Assembly: GCF_019634815.1 (NCBI RefSeq) | Contig: NZ_JAHCAP010000017.1 | Coordinates: forward strand, 1 to 64,000 | From: Dokdonella sp. | Lineage (GTDB): Bacteria; Pseudomonadota; Gammaproteobacteria; Xanthomonadales; Rhodanobacteraceae | Length of the DNA: 64,000 bases | Direction of reading: 5' to 3' | In this document: in pieces, positions 40,200-48,836 of the stretch | Numbering within the stretch: position 1 is the stretch's first letter | Layout of the letters: each line of letters starts with the position of its first letter | Notes under the pieces: generated by a model | Seen by the model: only the letters and a program-made list of their open reading frames with translations | The model's database searches: none | Told to the model about the DNA's origin: nothing | Made by a program: the position numbers and the translations under genes

Positions 40200-40796
40200 A
40201 TGCTCGAAGTCCATGCCTTCACCGCCGCTGCCGTACAGCCGTATCTGGATGAGGTCGCGGCGCTGCGCATCGCGGTGTTTCGCGATTGGCCTTATCTGTA
40301 CGACGGCGATGCGGCGTACGAGCACAGTTACCTGGCGACCTATGCACAGGCGGCGAGCAGCCTGTTCGTGCTGGCGTTCGATGGTGCGCGCGTGGTCGGG
40401 GCGTCGACCGCGGTGGCGTTGGTCGAGGAAACCGAGGCGATTCGCGCGCCCTTCGAGCGCATGGGCTGGAACGTGGCCGAGGTGTTCTATTTCGGCGAGT
40501 CGGTGTTGTTGCCGGAGTATCGCGGGCGCGGACTGGGGCATCGTTTCTTCGATGAGCGCGAGGCGCATGCGCGGCGGCTGGGCGGCTATGCGACGACTGC
40601 GTTCTGCAGCGTCGTGCGGTCGCAGGATGATCCGCGGCGGCCGGTGGAATATCGTGGCAACGATGCGTTCTGGCGCAAGCGCGGTTATGCGCCGGTCGAT
40701 GGTTTGCGCTGCGTGCTCGACTGGCCCGAAGTAGGCATGGAAGGCTCGATCGCGCATGCGCTGCAATTCTGGTCGCGTTCGCTGGAGGCTGCATGA
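40200..40796 (+). CDS. GNAT family N-acetyltransferase
   Basis: The ATG at 40200 (MLEVHAF) is preferred, giving 198 residues; starts further upstream add a hydrophobic segment unlike the family. The acetyl-CoA site is VLLPEYRGRGLGHRFFDEREAHAR (partly quoted), matching the R/Q-x-x-G-x-G/A loop, and FRDWPYLYDG is found in related acetyltransferases. The substrate is unknown. Its stop overlaps the start of the nitrilase-like gene (ATGA), so the two are translationally coupled and probably act in one pathway. Confidence 0.86.
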   Translation: MLEVHAFTAAAVQPYLDEVAALRIAVFRDWPYLYDGDAAYEHSYLATYAQAASSLFVLAFDGARVVGASTAVALVEETEAIRAPFERMGWNVAEVFYFGESVLLPEYRGRGLGHRFFDEREAHARRLGGYATTAFCSVVRSQDDPRRPVEYRGNDAFWRKRGYAPVDGLRCVLDWPEVGMEGSIAHALQFWSRSLEAA

Positions 40797-41674
40797 AGAT
40801 CAAGCTGGCTGCGGCGTGCCATGGCATCGGCGAGCCCGAGGACTTTGCCGCCTTTGCCGAAGGCATCGCGGAACAAGTGGCGACCGCCGCGGCGCAGGGC
40901 GCGCAGGTGGTGGTGCTGCCGGAGTATCTCGCGTTGGAAATCGCGGCGATCTTCCCCGCTGAAATCCGCGGTGATTTGCTGCGCTCGCTCGATGCCTTGC
41001 AGGCACTGCACGAGGATTACCTCGCGCTCGCGCGCGAACTGGCGCGGCGGCATGCGCTGCTGCTGCTTGCGGGCACCTTCCTGTTGCGCATGGACTGCGG
41101 GCGCTATCGCAACCGCGCGTATCTGGCGGCGCCCGATGGTCGCATCGTGTATCAGGACAAGCTCACGCTGACCGGGTACGAGCGGGCCGCGGGCGTGCTT
41201 GAAGTCGGCGATGAACTCAAGGTGTTCGAGTGCGACTTGGGTCGCCTTGCCGTCAACATCTGCTACGACGCGGAGTTTCCGCTTTACGCCCGCGCACAGG
41301 CCGAAGCGGGCGCGCAGCTACTGCTGGTGCCCAGTTGCACCGATACCGAAGCGGGCGCGCAGCGCGTGCGTCTGGGCTGTCGCGCGCGTGCACTCGAAAA
41401 CCCGCTCTACGTCGCCTGCGCGGTCACCGCAGGGCAGGCGCCGTGGAGTCCGGCGCTGGACAGCAATACCGGCGCGGCCGGGATCTACGCGCCGATCGAT
41501 CGCGGCTTTCCCGATGATGGCGTGATCGCGCAGGCGCAAGCGGGCTGGGCGATCGCTGAAGTCGATCTGGGCGCGTTCGCTGCCAACGCGGGCCATGCCC
41601 AGGTCAGCATCGCCAGCGACTGGCCGGCGCAGTTGCGGCCGCAGGTGCAGCGCGCACGCGTCGAGCGATTGTAG
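40793..41674 (+). CDS. Carbon-nitrogen hydrolase (nitrilase superfamily)
   Basis: A 293-residue amidase-type nitrilase with the full catalytic triad: Glu44 in VVLPEYLAL, Lys123 in QDKLTLTGYE and Cys157 in NICYDAEFP. The enzyme should hydrolyse a small amide or N-carbamoyl bond in the cytosol; the substrate is not evident. Coupling with the preceding GNAT acetyltransferase by an ATGA overlap is a recurring pair in proteobacteria and suggests modification and hydrolysis of related metabolites (repair or detoxification), which is inference. Tandem repeats follow the stop. Confidence 0.9.
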   Translation: MKIKLAAACHGIGEPEDFAAFAEGIAEQVATAAAQGAQVVVLPEYLALEIAAIFPAEIRGDLLRSLDALQALHEDYLALARELARRHALLLLAGTFLLRMDCGRYRNRAYLAAPDGRIVYQDKLTLTGYERAAGVLEVGDELKVFECDLGRLAVNICYDAEFPLYARAQAEAGAQLLLVPSCTDTEAGAQRVRLGCRARALENPLYVACAVTAGQAPWSPALDSNTGAAGIYAPIDRGFPDDGVIAQAQAGWAIAEVDLGAFAANAGHAQVSIASDWPAQLRPQVQRARVERL

Positions 41675-41718
41675 GAACCGGGCTTGAGTCTCCTTCAGCT
41701 TTTGCCGTGCTGCGCGGC

Positions 41719-42000
41719 GCATGTGCAAAGCCGAAGCCAAAGCCTGAAACACGAAGAACACGAAGGTAATGAAGAGGAAGATGAAAGGACCTTGATCGGC
41801 ATTCGTGACCTGAACGAGCCGTCATTCCCGCATCGCTGGGATCCAGCGCATGTGCAAAGCCGAAGCCAAAGCTGAAACACGAAGGACACGAAGGACACGA
41901 AGGACACGAAGGTAATGAAGAGGAAGATGAATGGGCCTTGATCGGCATTCGTGACCTGAACAAGCCGTCATTCCCGCATCGCTGGGGTCCAGCGCATTTG
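41719..42000. repeat. 129/146-bp tandem repeat with GAAGGACAC microsatellite
   Basis: The 428 bases between the nitrilase and FadJ-like genes hold no gene. A unit starting GCATGTGCAAAGCCGAAGCC begins at 41719 and again at 41848, with a truncated third at 41994. The second copy is longer because GAAGGACAC is repeated three times (41881-41907), where the first has a single related copy. Each unit includes CCGTCATTCCCGCATCGCTG, followed by GG(A/G)TCCAGCGC, a palindromic core common in bacterial intergenic repeats. The area is relatively AT-rich compared with its neighbours. Confidence 0.88.
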
Positions 42001-42102
42001 CAGAAGATGAAGAGCCTTTGATCTTCCTTCGTGTTCTTCGTGGTTCAATCTTTTCGTGCTTTCCAGTCTCGTGCAGGATGACGATTCATTGCAGCTTTGT
42101 CG

Positions 42103-44160
42103 TCAGCCGGCCTTGGCGCTCGAGCGCAGGGCAGGTGAATCCCAGCCCGGCCGTGGCTGGAAGCGTTCGCCGTGGCGCGCGGCGAGTTTTTCCAGCCGCG
42201 CGACCAGCGCATCGGCGCCGCTGTCGCGGATGTACTGGATCGGGCCACCGCGGAACGGCGCAAAGCCGGTGCCGAAGATCAGGCCGGCATCGAGCAGGTC
42301 GGGATCGTCGATTACGCCGTCGTGCAGGCAAGCCACGGCTTCGTTGATGAGCGGCAGGATGATGCGGTCTTCGAGATCATCGGGCGCGACATAATGCGGA
42401 TCGACCTGGGGCTTTTGCGCCTTGCCGTCCTGCCATTTGTAAAATCCCTCGCCATCCTTCTTGCCGCGCTTGCCGTGGCCGACCAGTTCGGCGATTGCGG
42501 GTGGAATGTCCAGCTTGAGGAAGGGGCCGAGTTCGGCGCCGACCGAGGCGGCGACATCGAGGCCGACGGTGTCGATCAGCTCGATCGGGCCCATCGGCAT
42601 GCCGAACTTCTTTGCGGCCTTGTCGATCACTGGCGCGGGGATGCCTTCAGCACACGCACGCGCGGCCTCGAGCATGTAGGGCATGAGCGTGCGGTTGACG
42701 AGAAAACCGGGGCTGCCGGCGACCGCAATCGGCAGTTTGCCGATTGCCTTGCAGAAGGCGAGCGCGCGTTTCTCGTTGGCGCCATCGAGGTGATCCTGGC
42801 GCACGATCTCGACTAGCGGCATCAGCGCAACCGGATTGAAATAGTGCAGGCCGAGGAAACGCGCAGGCTGGGCCACCGCCTTGCGCAATTCGTCAAGCGG
42901 AATGCTCGAGGTGTTGGTGGCGAGCAGTGCCGTGGCCTTCATCTTCGGCTCGGCGGCCTTGTACAGGTCTTCCTTCGCTTGTGCGTTTTCGTAGATCGCC
43001 TCGATCAGCAGGTCGGCCGTGGTGATCCCATTGCCCTCGACGTCGGCCTTGAGACGGGCCAATGCCGGCTGGATGCGCTCGGGCGTCTTGAGCTTTTTCT
43101 CGAACAGCGTGCGCGCGCGATCGAGCGCGGGCTGCACGTATTTCATCTCGCGATCCTGCAGCGTCACATCGAAGCCGCGCAGCGCGCACCAGGCGGCGAT
43201 GTCGCCACCCATCACGCCGGCGCCGACCACATGCACGTGCTGGATGCCATGATCGACGCCGCTGCCCGCCGACTTGAGTCGCTCCTGCAGGAAGAACACG
43301 CGAATGAGGTTGCGCGCCGTGGGCGTGGTAGCGAGCCTGGCGACCGCGCGCGCCTCGTTGCGCAGGCGCTGGCCGATGCCGCCGCCGCGGCGCCAGGTGT
43401 CGATCAGGGCAAACGGTGCCGGGTACTGGTCCTTGCGCACCTTGGCAGCGGTCTGCTTGCTGATCATCGCGGCGAGGATCTGGCGTGCTGGCCACAGGTT
43501 GGTGGCCCAGGCGAGCAGTCGCTGCTTCAGCGGCCGCGGCCGTGGATGGGCGATGAGCTCGCGCGCGGTGGCCATCAGCAGGTCGGGTGCGGCCAGTGCA
43601 TCGACCAGGCCGATCGCGCGCGCATTCTCGGCCGAGGCGGCACGGCCCGTGAGCATGAATTCGAGCGCGGCGGGCGCGCCGATCAGGTAGGGCAGGCGTG
43701 ACGAGCCACCCCAGCCCGGAAAGATGCCGAGCTTGACCTCGGGCAGGGCGATGCGCGTGGCTGGATCGCGCGTGGCCACGCGCTGGCGGCAGGCCAGCGC
43801 GAGCTCGGTGCCGCCGCCCATGCACACGCCGTGGATTGCGGCAACCGTCGGGCAGGGCAGGCCGGCCAGGCGCTGGAACACGCGCTGGCCGTTTTCGAGC
43901 ACGTCGCGGATGGTGCCGGCCTTCTCGAAACTCTCGAATTCCTTGATGTCGGCACCGACGACGAAGCCAGCCTTGGCCGAGCGGAGGATGACCCCTCGTG
44001 GCGGCTCGAAAGACAGGCGTTCAACGATCTCGGCGAGTTCGTCGACCACGGCGCGCGACAGCGCGTTGACGGAACTGCCGGCGCGGTCGAGCGCCAGCTC
44101 GACGATGCCGTCGGTGCCCAGCGTGGCCTGCCAGTGCTGGAAACGCAGCCCTTCGAACAT
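42103..44160 (-). CDS. FadJ-like enoyl-CoA hydratase / 3-hydroxyacyl-CoA dehydrogenase
   Basis: A 685-residue bifunctional beta-oxidation enzyme. The N-terminal crotonase domain has GFVVGADIKEF and HGVCMGGGTELALACRQRVA, and a Glu in LPEVKLGIFPGWGG. After a linker, the NAD domain starts VHVVGAGVMGGDIAAW near residue 320. HYFNPVALMPLVEIV and the GFLVNR motif complete the 3-hydroxyacyl-CoA dehydrogenase domain, and a C-terminal repeat follows. It hydrates enoyl-CoA and oxidises the 3-hydroxyacyl product. No thiolase partner (FadA/FadI) is next to it; the thiolase at 13755 is 28 kb away. It is transcribed away from the 44-kb signalling pair. Confidence 0.92.
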   Translation of the reverse strand: MFEGLRFQHWQATLGTDGIVELALDRAGSSVNALSRAVVDELAEIVERLSFEPPRGVILRSAKAGFVVGADIKEFESFEKAGTIRDVLENGQRVFQRLAGLPCPTVAAIHGVCMGGGTELALACRQRVATRDPATRIALPEVKLGIFPGWGGSSRLPYLIGAPAALEFMLTGRAASAENARAIGLVDALAAPDLLMATARELIAHPRPRPLKQRLLAWATNLWPARQILAAMISKQTAAKVRKDQYPAPFALIDTWRRGGGIGQRLRNEARAVARLATTPTARNLIRVFFLQERLKSAGSGVDHGIQHVHVVGAGVMGGDIAAWCALRGFDVTLQDREMKYVQPALDRARTLFEKKLKTPERIQPALARLKADVEGNGITTADLLIEAIYENAQAKEDLYKAAEPKMKATALLATNTSSIPLDELRKAVAQPARFLGLHYFNPVALMPLVEIVRQDHLDGANEKRALAFCKAIGKLPIAVAGSPGFLVNRTLMPYMLEAARACAEGIPAPVIDKAAKKFGMPMGPIELIDTVGLDVAASVGAELGPFLKLDIPPAIAELVGHGKRGKKDGEGFYKWQDGKAQKPQVDPHYVAPDDLEDRIILPLINEAVACLHDGVIDDPDLLDAGLIFGTGFAPFRGGPIQYIRDSGADALVARLEKLAARHGERFQPRPGWDSPALRSSAKAG

Positions 44161-44240
44161 GGTCGGCTCCGAAATTGCGGCAATGGGTGGCTATAATCCG
44201 GGCAAGGTATGCGTCGGGTCAATGCGGCTCGGAGAAACGT

Positions 44241-44729
44241 GTGAGCGATCCGAAAACCGAATTGCCGATCGTCCAGAAATTGTTCGAGCGCATCGTGCAA
44301 TCGCCCGAACACGTCATCGCGCTCGATACCGACAATCCGGACGAGTTGCTGGCTCAGATGCGCACGCTGGCAATCCGTGGTGGCACCTCGATCTACGCGT
44401 GGGATCCCGAAGGCGGGATCACGCCGCTGCGCGAAGCGGGCCTGTATGTTCCGGGCACCAAGCGGCTCGCCGATGCATTGCGGTATGTGCTGCAGAGCAT
44501 GCATTTCGGCATCTACCTGTTCATGGCGTATGAAGAGTACTTGCGACCCGCCGAGACGCTGTTCCTGCGCCGCATCTCGCGTACCGCGATGCGCAGCGAG
44601 CGCAAGGTGGTGTTCGTCGGGCAACAGGTCGCCTTGCCCGAGGAGCTCGATGGGGTCTATCAGGCGCTGTCGTTGGCTCCGCATGCGGCGCAGCGCCTGC
44701 GTCTGCGCGATGGACGCTGGGTTTCATGA
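44241..44729 (+). CDS. Protein of unknown function coupled to a GGDEF/EAL gene
   Basis: The start is the GTG at 44241 with GGAGAA nine bases upstream, giving 162 residues (in-frame upstream sequence lacks a binding site). I do not recognise a characterised family. The N-terminal half (LFERIVQSPEHVIALDTDNP, then ELLAQMRTLAIRGGTSIYAWDP) looks like an alpha/beta domain. It resembles, in my reading, the region before the ATPase core in Ycf46-like AAA proteins, but no Walker motifs are present. The stop overlaps the ATG of the c-di-GMP gene (ATGA), so co-translation and a joint role are likely. Confidence 0.75.
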   Translation: MSDPKTELPIVQKLFERIVQSPEHVIALDTDNPDELLAQMRTLAIRGGTSIYAWDPEGGITPLREAGLYVPGTKRLADALRYVLQSMHFGIYLFMAYEEYLRPAETLFLRRISRTAMRSERKVVFVGQQVALPEELDGVYQALSLAPHAAQRLRLRDGRWVS

Positions 44730-47335
44730 GCACGGTGTTCGGTGAGGGCCAGGGTGCGGCATTGATCGTGGCCAGCGATCGCAACGATCGTCGCGTGCTG
44801 TTCGACGTGCTCGACCAACAGGCCTTCGACGAGATCTATTCGGCCAAGGACGTCAGCCAGGCGCGCGAGTTCCTTGATCAGGGCATCCGCATCGATTTTG
44901 CGTTCGTCGAGTTCGTCGAAGAGGCAGATGCGGCGGTTGCGTTCTGCAATGATCTGCTGGCGGCAGTGCAGCACCGCATTCCGATTGTCGGCATCGTAGC
45001 CACGCCCGGTGGCAATTGGGGCAGCGCGGGCCTGCCGACCTGCGTGACCGACTGGTTGGTGTGTCCGGTGCGTCCCGGAGACGCCCAGGCGCGTCTGAAA
45101 ACCGCATTGGCCGAGCGCGAAGAAGCGCCGCCACGCCCGCCGACCGCCGTTTCCGCTGCCGCTGCGGCTGCGGTCGCTGCTGTCGCTGACCGCTATCGTT
45201 TTGCGTTTGACGGCAGTCTCGACGAATTGGCTCTGGTCGAACCGGCGAGCGGCCGCATCCTGGATGTCAATGACACGTTCGTGCATCGCTCTGGCTATCC
45301 GCGCGCGCGTCTGGTGGGCAGTGACATCAATGGTTTTGATTTCCTCGTGCCGGCAGAACGCCGTCAGGAAATCGCCGCCCAGCTCGAAAGCGAGAGCAGT
45401 GTGCAGATGCGTGCGCGCAAGCCGCGTGCCGACGGCGGCTGGTATGCGGTCGATGTCAGCATCCGCAATGCCGTGCATGAAGGGCGGGTGGTGCAGTTCT
45501 ACACCTTCCGCGAAATCGGCGAGCTCAGTCGCCTGCAGGCTGCAATCGCGGCCCTGCTCGAAGTCGGGCGCGGCGAAAGCCGCGACACCGCTGAGGCGAT
45601 CGTGCAGGGCATGGCGCAATGGCTGGGCTTCGATCTGGTGTTGGCGCTCGAAGTGCCGGTCGATGCCGCGCCCGAGCCCAGCCAGGTTGCGGCATTCCGT
45701 CGCTTCGATGTTGATGCCGATGCCGGTGCCACGCACGAGGCCATGCTGCGTCAGGTGCTCGGCGGCGAGGAAGTGATCCTGCCCGCGCAGGCGTGGTCCT
45801 CGCCGATCGTCGATCCGGTGCTGCGCGAGCGACGTTACGAGTTCATCGCCGGCCTTCCCGTCGGCGGCGAGCGCGAGGAAAGCATCGGCGCGCTGATCCT
45901 TGCGCGCCGCGACGCGCTGGCCGTGGATCCTTCGGTGCAGGCGGGCCTGCACCTGTTCGCGCGCGCGCTGGGCGCCGAGTTTGAGTTGCGCCGTGCGCGC
46001 GCACAGGGCCGCGCCGAGGGTTTGCGCGATCCGCTCACCGGCCTGCCCAACCGGCTGCTGTTCAACGACCGCCTCAACTCGGCCATTGCCGAGGCCCATC
46101 GCGGCGGTGAAATGCTTGCGGTGGTGTTCGTCGATGTCGATCGTTTCAAGACGATCAATGATTCGCTCGGCCACGCGGTCGGTGATCAGGTGCTGATTGC
46201 GGTGGCGCGACGGCTGCGCAGCAGCGTGCGCAGCACCGACACCGTGGCCCGCTATGCCGGCGACGAATTCACGCTGATACTGCGCCATATCGTGCAGCGA
46301 GAGGACGTGCTGCGCATCGCCGAGAAGATCGTGCGGGCGATGGAAGTGCCGTTGCAGCTGCCCGATGGGCTGGAGCTGAGCATCACCACGTCGCTGGGGC
46401 TGAGCTTCTACCCCGATGATGCCGCCGACGCCGAGCGCTTGCTCAAGCAGGCGGACGTTGCGATGTATTCGGCCAAGGGCATGGGGCGCAACAATTTCCA
46501 GGCCTATGTGGCGGTGTCGGAGGAGTCGCATCGCCAGCGCCTCGCGCTCGAGGCCAAGCTGCGTCAGGCCGAGCGCAATGGCGAGCTGCGCGTGTTCTAC
46601 CAGCCGCAGGTCGATGCGCGCAGCGAGGACATCATCGGCATGGAAGCGCTGCTGCGCTGGGAGCATCCCGAACTGGGCATGATCAGCCCGGGCTTCTTCG
46701 TGCCACTGGCCGAGGAAACGGGGCTGATCATCTCGATCGGCGAGTGGGTGCTGCGGGCCGCGTGCAAGGAGGCGCGGCGCTGGTGTCAGGAGCATGGCCT
46801 GGCCTTGCGTCTGGGCGTGAACCTTTCGCCGCTGCAACTGCGCCAGCCGCATCTGGTGCGCACGGTGGCGACGGTGCTGCGCGAAACCGGGCTCGACCCG
46901 CATCAGCTCGATCTGGAAGTGACCGAGAGCATCAGCGCAAAGACGATCCCGAACCTGATCGAGACGCTCAACGGATTGCGCGATCTCGGGTGTGGCATCT
47001 CGCTCGATGATTTCGGCACTGGCCAGTCTTCGCTCGACTACATCCGGCGCTTTCCCGCCGATCGCATCAAGATCGATCAGGCCTTCGTGCGCAACATCGG
47101 GCTCGATCCGGACGACGAAGCGATCGTGCGCGCGACCTTGTCGATGGCGCATGACCTCAATTGCAAGGTGGTCGCCGAAGGCGTGGAAACCGAACAGCAT
47201 TTCGAGTTCCTGCGGGAGGAAGGCTGCGACGAACTGCAGGGCTTTCTGTTCTGCCGACCGCTGTCGGTTGCCAGTTTCGACAACCTGCTCAAGGAGCGCG
47301 CGCGCCAGCTGGGCACCCTGGGAGTGCGGGCGTGA
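44726..47335 (+). CDS. GGDEF/EAL c-di-GMP protein with degenerate receiver, PAS and GAF-like domains
   Basis: An 869-residue cytosolic protein. Domains in order: a receiver-like fold (1-125) in which the acidic pair reads SD, the phospho-Asp position reads FAFVEF (Glu) and the Lys position reads PVRP; a PAS domain (about 150-265); a GAF-like region (270-425); a GGDEF domain with YAGDEF, and DPLTGLPNRLLF at its start; and an EAL domain with MEALLRWEHP, LDLEVTES and SLDDFGTGQSSL. The AGDEF variant is often active. The EAL residues look complete, so phosphodiesterase activity is likely. The receiver cannot be phosphorylated in the usual way. It is coupled to the 162-residue gene upstream; rpoE follows. 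Confidence 0.93.
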   Translation: MSTVFGEGQGAALIVASDRNDRRVLFDVLDQQAFDEIYSAKDVSQAREFLDQGIRIDFAFVEFVEEADAAVAFCNDLLAAVQHRIPIVGIVATPGGNWGSAGLPTCVTDWLVCPVRPGDAQARLKTALAEREEAPPRPPTAVSAAAAAAVAAVADRYRFAFDGSLDELALVEPASGRILDVNDTFVHRSGYPRARLVGSDINGFDFLVPAERRQEIAAQLESESSVQMRARKPRADGGWYAVDVSIRNAVHEGRVVQFYTFREIGELSRLQAAIAALLEVGRGESRDTAEAIVQGMAQWLGFDLVLALEVPVDAAPEPSQVAAFRRFDVDADAGATHEAMLRQVLGGEEVILPAQAWSSPIVDPVLRERRYEFIAGLPVGGEREESIGALILARRDALAVDPSVQAGLHLFARALGAEFELRRARAQGRAEGLRDPLTGLPNRLLFNDRLNSAIAEAHRGGEMLAVVFVDVDRFKTINDSLGHAVGDQVLIAVARRLRSSVRSTDTVARYAGDEFTLILRHIVQREDVLRIAEKIVRAMEVPLQLPDGLELSITTSLGLSFYPDDAADAERLLKQADVAMYSAKGMGRNNFQAYVAVSEESHRQRLALEAKLRQAERNGELRVFYQPQVDARSEDIIGMEALLRWEHPELGMISPGFFVPLAEETGLIISIGEWVLRAACKEARRWCQEHGLALRLGVNLSPLQLRQPHLVRTVATVLRETGLDPHQLDLEVTESISAKTIPNLIETLNGLRDLGCGISLDDFGTGQSSLDYIRRFPADRIKIDQAFVRNIGLDPDDEAIVRATLSMAHDLNCKVVAEGVETEQHFEFLREEGCDELQGFLFCRPLSVASFDNLLKERARQLGTLGVRA

Positions 47336-47358
47336 GCAAGCCACGGTCGGGCATGGGC

Positions 47359-47386
47359 GAACTTTTTGCGATGCCGGCAGTCCAAG
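47359..47386 (+). promoter_or_regulatory. ECF sigma-E type promoter before rpoE
   Basis: GAACTT at 47359-47364, a 16-base spacer and TCCAAG at 47381-47386 match the GAACTT-N16-TCnAA form of sigma-E promoters. It lies 43 bases before the rpoE ATG, so the sigma factor probably drives its own operon. The same arrangement recurs before mucD. Confidence 0.7.
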
Positions 47387-47428
47387 CAGGGAACCTGTGG
47401 TGGACCACGACAACGGAGCAGGGCCCAC

Positions 47429-48022
47429 ATGGGTGAAGGCGACCTGGACAAGGCGCTCGTCGAGCGCGTGCAAAAGGGGGACAACCGTGCTTTCGACCTC
47501 TTGGTCAGGAAGTACCAGCACAAGCTGGTCGGTGTCATTTCCCGCTACATCAATGATTGGAGCGAATGTCAGGACGTTGCCCAGGATGCCTTCCTGCGCG
47601 CCTATCGCGCGATCGGTTCGTTCCGTGGTGATGCCCAGTTCTACACCTGGATCTACCGTATCGCGATCAATACCGCCAAGAACCATCTGGTGGCGCAGGG
47701 GCGCCGGCCCCCGACCGAGGACATTGCGGTCGAGGATGCGGTCCAGTTCGAAGGGGCTGGCCGCCTTCACGAGTCGGCAACGCCGGAGCGCGAACTGATG
47801 CGTCAGGAGGTTGAACAAACCGTGTTTTCCACTGTCCAAGAGCTGCCCGAGGAACTGCGGACCGCGATCACCTTGCGAGAGGTCGACGGCCTGAGTTACG
47901 AGGAGATCGCGGAAGCGATGAAATGCCCGATCGGTACGGTCAGGTCGCGCATCTTCCGCGCCCGTGAAGCAATCGACGAGAAGTTGCGCCCGCTGTTGTC
48001 GGAAGGAAGGAAAGCCCCATGA
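47429..48022 (+). CDS. rpoE: Extracytoplasmic-function sigma factor RpoE
   Basis: A 197-residue group-4 sigma factor. Region 2 (about 25-95) shows FDLLVRKYQHKLVGVISRYI and DVAQDAFLRAYRAIGSFRG, and region 4 (about 135-190) shows LPEELRTAITLREVDGLSYE (then EIAEAMKCPIGTVRSRIFRAR). It directs RNA polymerase to envelope-stress genes and is held by the membrane anti-sigma factor encoded next, whose ATG overlaps its stop (ATGA). The start at 47429 is chosen because family proteins begin a few residues before the region 2 helix. An autoregulatory promoter is present upstream. Confidence 0.95.
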   Translation: MGEGDLDKALVERVQKGDNRAFDLLVRKYQHKLVGVISRYINDWSECQDVAQDAFLRAYRAIGSFRGDAQFYTWIYRIAINTAKNHLVAQGRRPPTEDIAVEDAVQFEGAGRLHESATPERELMRQEVEQTVFSTVQELPEELRTAITLREVDGLSYEEIAEAMKCPIGTVRSRIFRAREAIDEKLRPLLSEGRKAP

Positions 48023-48684
48023 ACGAGAGCCGCCGCGAATCCCTTTCCGCCCTGATGGATGGTGCCCTGGACAAGGAGCAGCTGCGTTTCGTGCTCGCGG
48101 GCCTGGCCTCCGACGGTGATGGCGCCCCATGCTGGAGCCGCTACCACCTGGCCGGACAGGTGCTGCGCCGCGAACGCCCCTTGCTGCTCGACGACAAGCT
48201 CGCCCAGGCGGTCATGGCGGCAATCGCCAATGAACCGCTTGCGAGCCAACCGCGTCTTGGCCAGCGGGTGCTGCGATGGGGCGCCGGTGGCGCGATCGCG
48301 GCCTCGGTGGCCTTGGTGGCCCTGTTGGCCACGCGGCCGGCTGATGGCCCGGTGTCGACGCCATTGGCAACGCCGACGCCGTCGCTCGCGCGCACCACGC
48401 CGCTCGCGGTGAATTCGGCGACATCGATTGCGGCCTTGCCGGCCTCGGCGACGACGTCGAGCTTCGGCATCGGAGAGGTACGGCCGCCCTTGCTCGCGCC
48501 CAATGCGCCGATTGATTCGGCGCCGGCCAGCTATGGCGTCGAGACGACCTTGGTGCCGGCGCTTGATCCGCGTTTCTCGGTCTATGCGCGCGGTGGCGCA
48601 AACGTGCCTGCCGGCGGCGGCTACGTGCTGTTGCTCACGCCCAGCGAGCGCAAGAGCGAAACCGCATCGCGGCGCAGTCACTGA
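48019..48684 (+). CDS. rseA: Sigma-E anti-sigma factor (RseA/MucA type)
   Basis: A 221-residue single-pass protein. The N-terminal cytosolic domain (MNESRRESLSALMDGALDKE, with WSRYHLAGQVLR) matches the sigma-binding domain of RseA. A transmembrane helix follows (about 93-107, AIAASVALVALLA), then a low-complexity Pro/Ala/Thr periplasmic region ending in a charged tail. It would hold RpoE at the membrane until stress proteases cleave it. The start overlaps rpoE by ATGA. No rseB/mucB gene follows, so the RseB-type sensor is missing from this operon. Confidence 0.87.
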   Translation: MNESRRESLSALMDGALDKEQLRFVLAGLASDGDGAPCWSRYHLAGQVLRRERPLLLDDKLAQAVMAAIANEPLASQPRLGQRVLRWGAGGAIAASVALVALLATRPADGPVSTPLATPTPSLARTTPLAVNSATSIAALPASATTSSFGIGEVRPPLLAPNAPIDSAPASYGVETTLVPALDPRFSVYARGGANVPAGGGYVLLLTPSERKSETASRRSH

Positions 48685-48808
48685 CGGGCCAGGCGCTGCG
48701 CTCGGCGGATTCGGCGTGGCCTTGCGGCGGAATCGCGCGGGCGCAAGCAGGCTGTTCCGAGGCGATCGATTCCGGCATCGTGGCTGAACAGCTGACCGCA
48801 GCAGCGTT

Positions 48809-48836
48809 GAACTTTGCGCGTTGACTACCGTCCTAG
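48809..48836 (+). promoter_or_regulatory. ECF sigma-E type promoter before mucD
   Basis: GAACTT at 48809-48814, a 16-base spacer and TCCTAG at 48831-48836 repeat the layout seen before rpoE. It lies in the 257-base gap after rseA and leaves a leader of about 100 bases to the mucD ATG. It suggests the protease has an independent stress-induced transcript. Confidence 0.6.

Noticed and set aside
44660..48130. Minus-strand frame of 1156 codons
   Set aside because: It covers the GGDEF/EAL and rpoE genes in antisense. Their motifs are unambiguous, and the reverse frame has a His/Ala/Arg-rich shadow composition.
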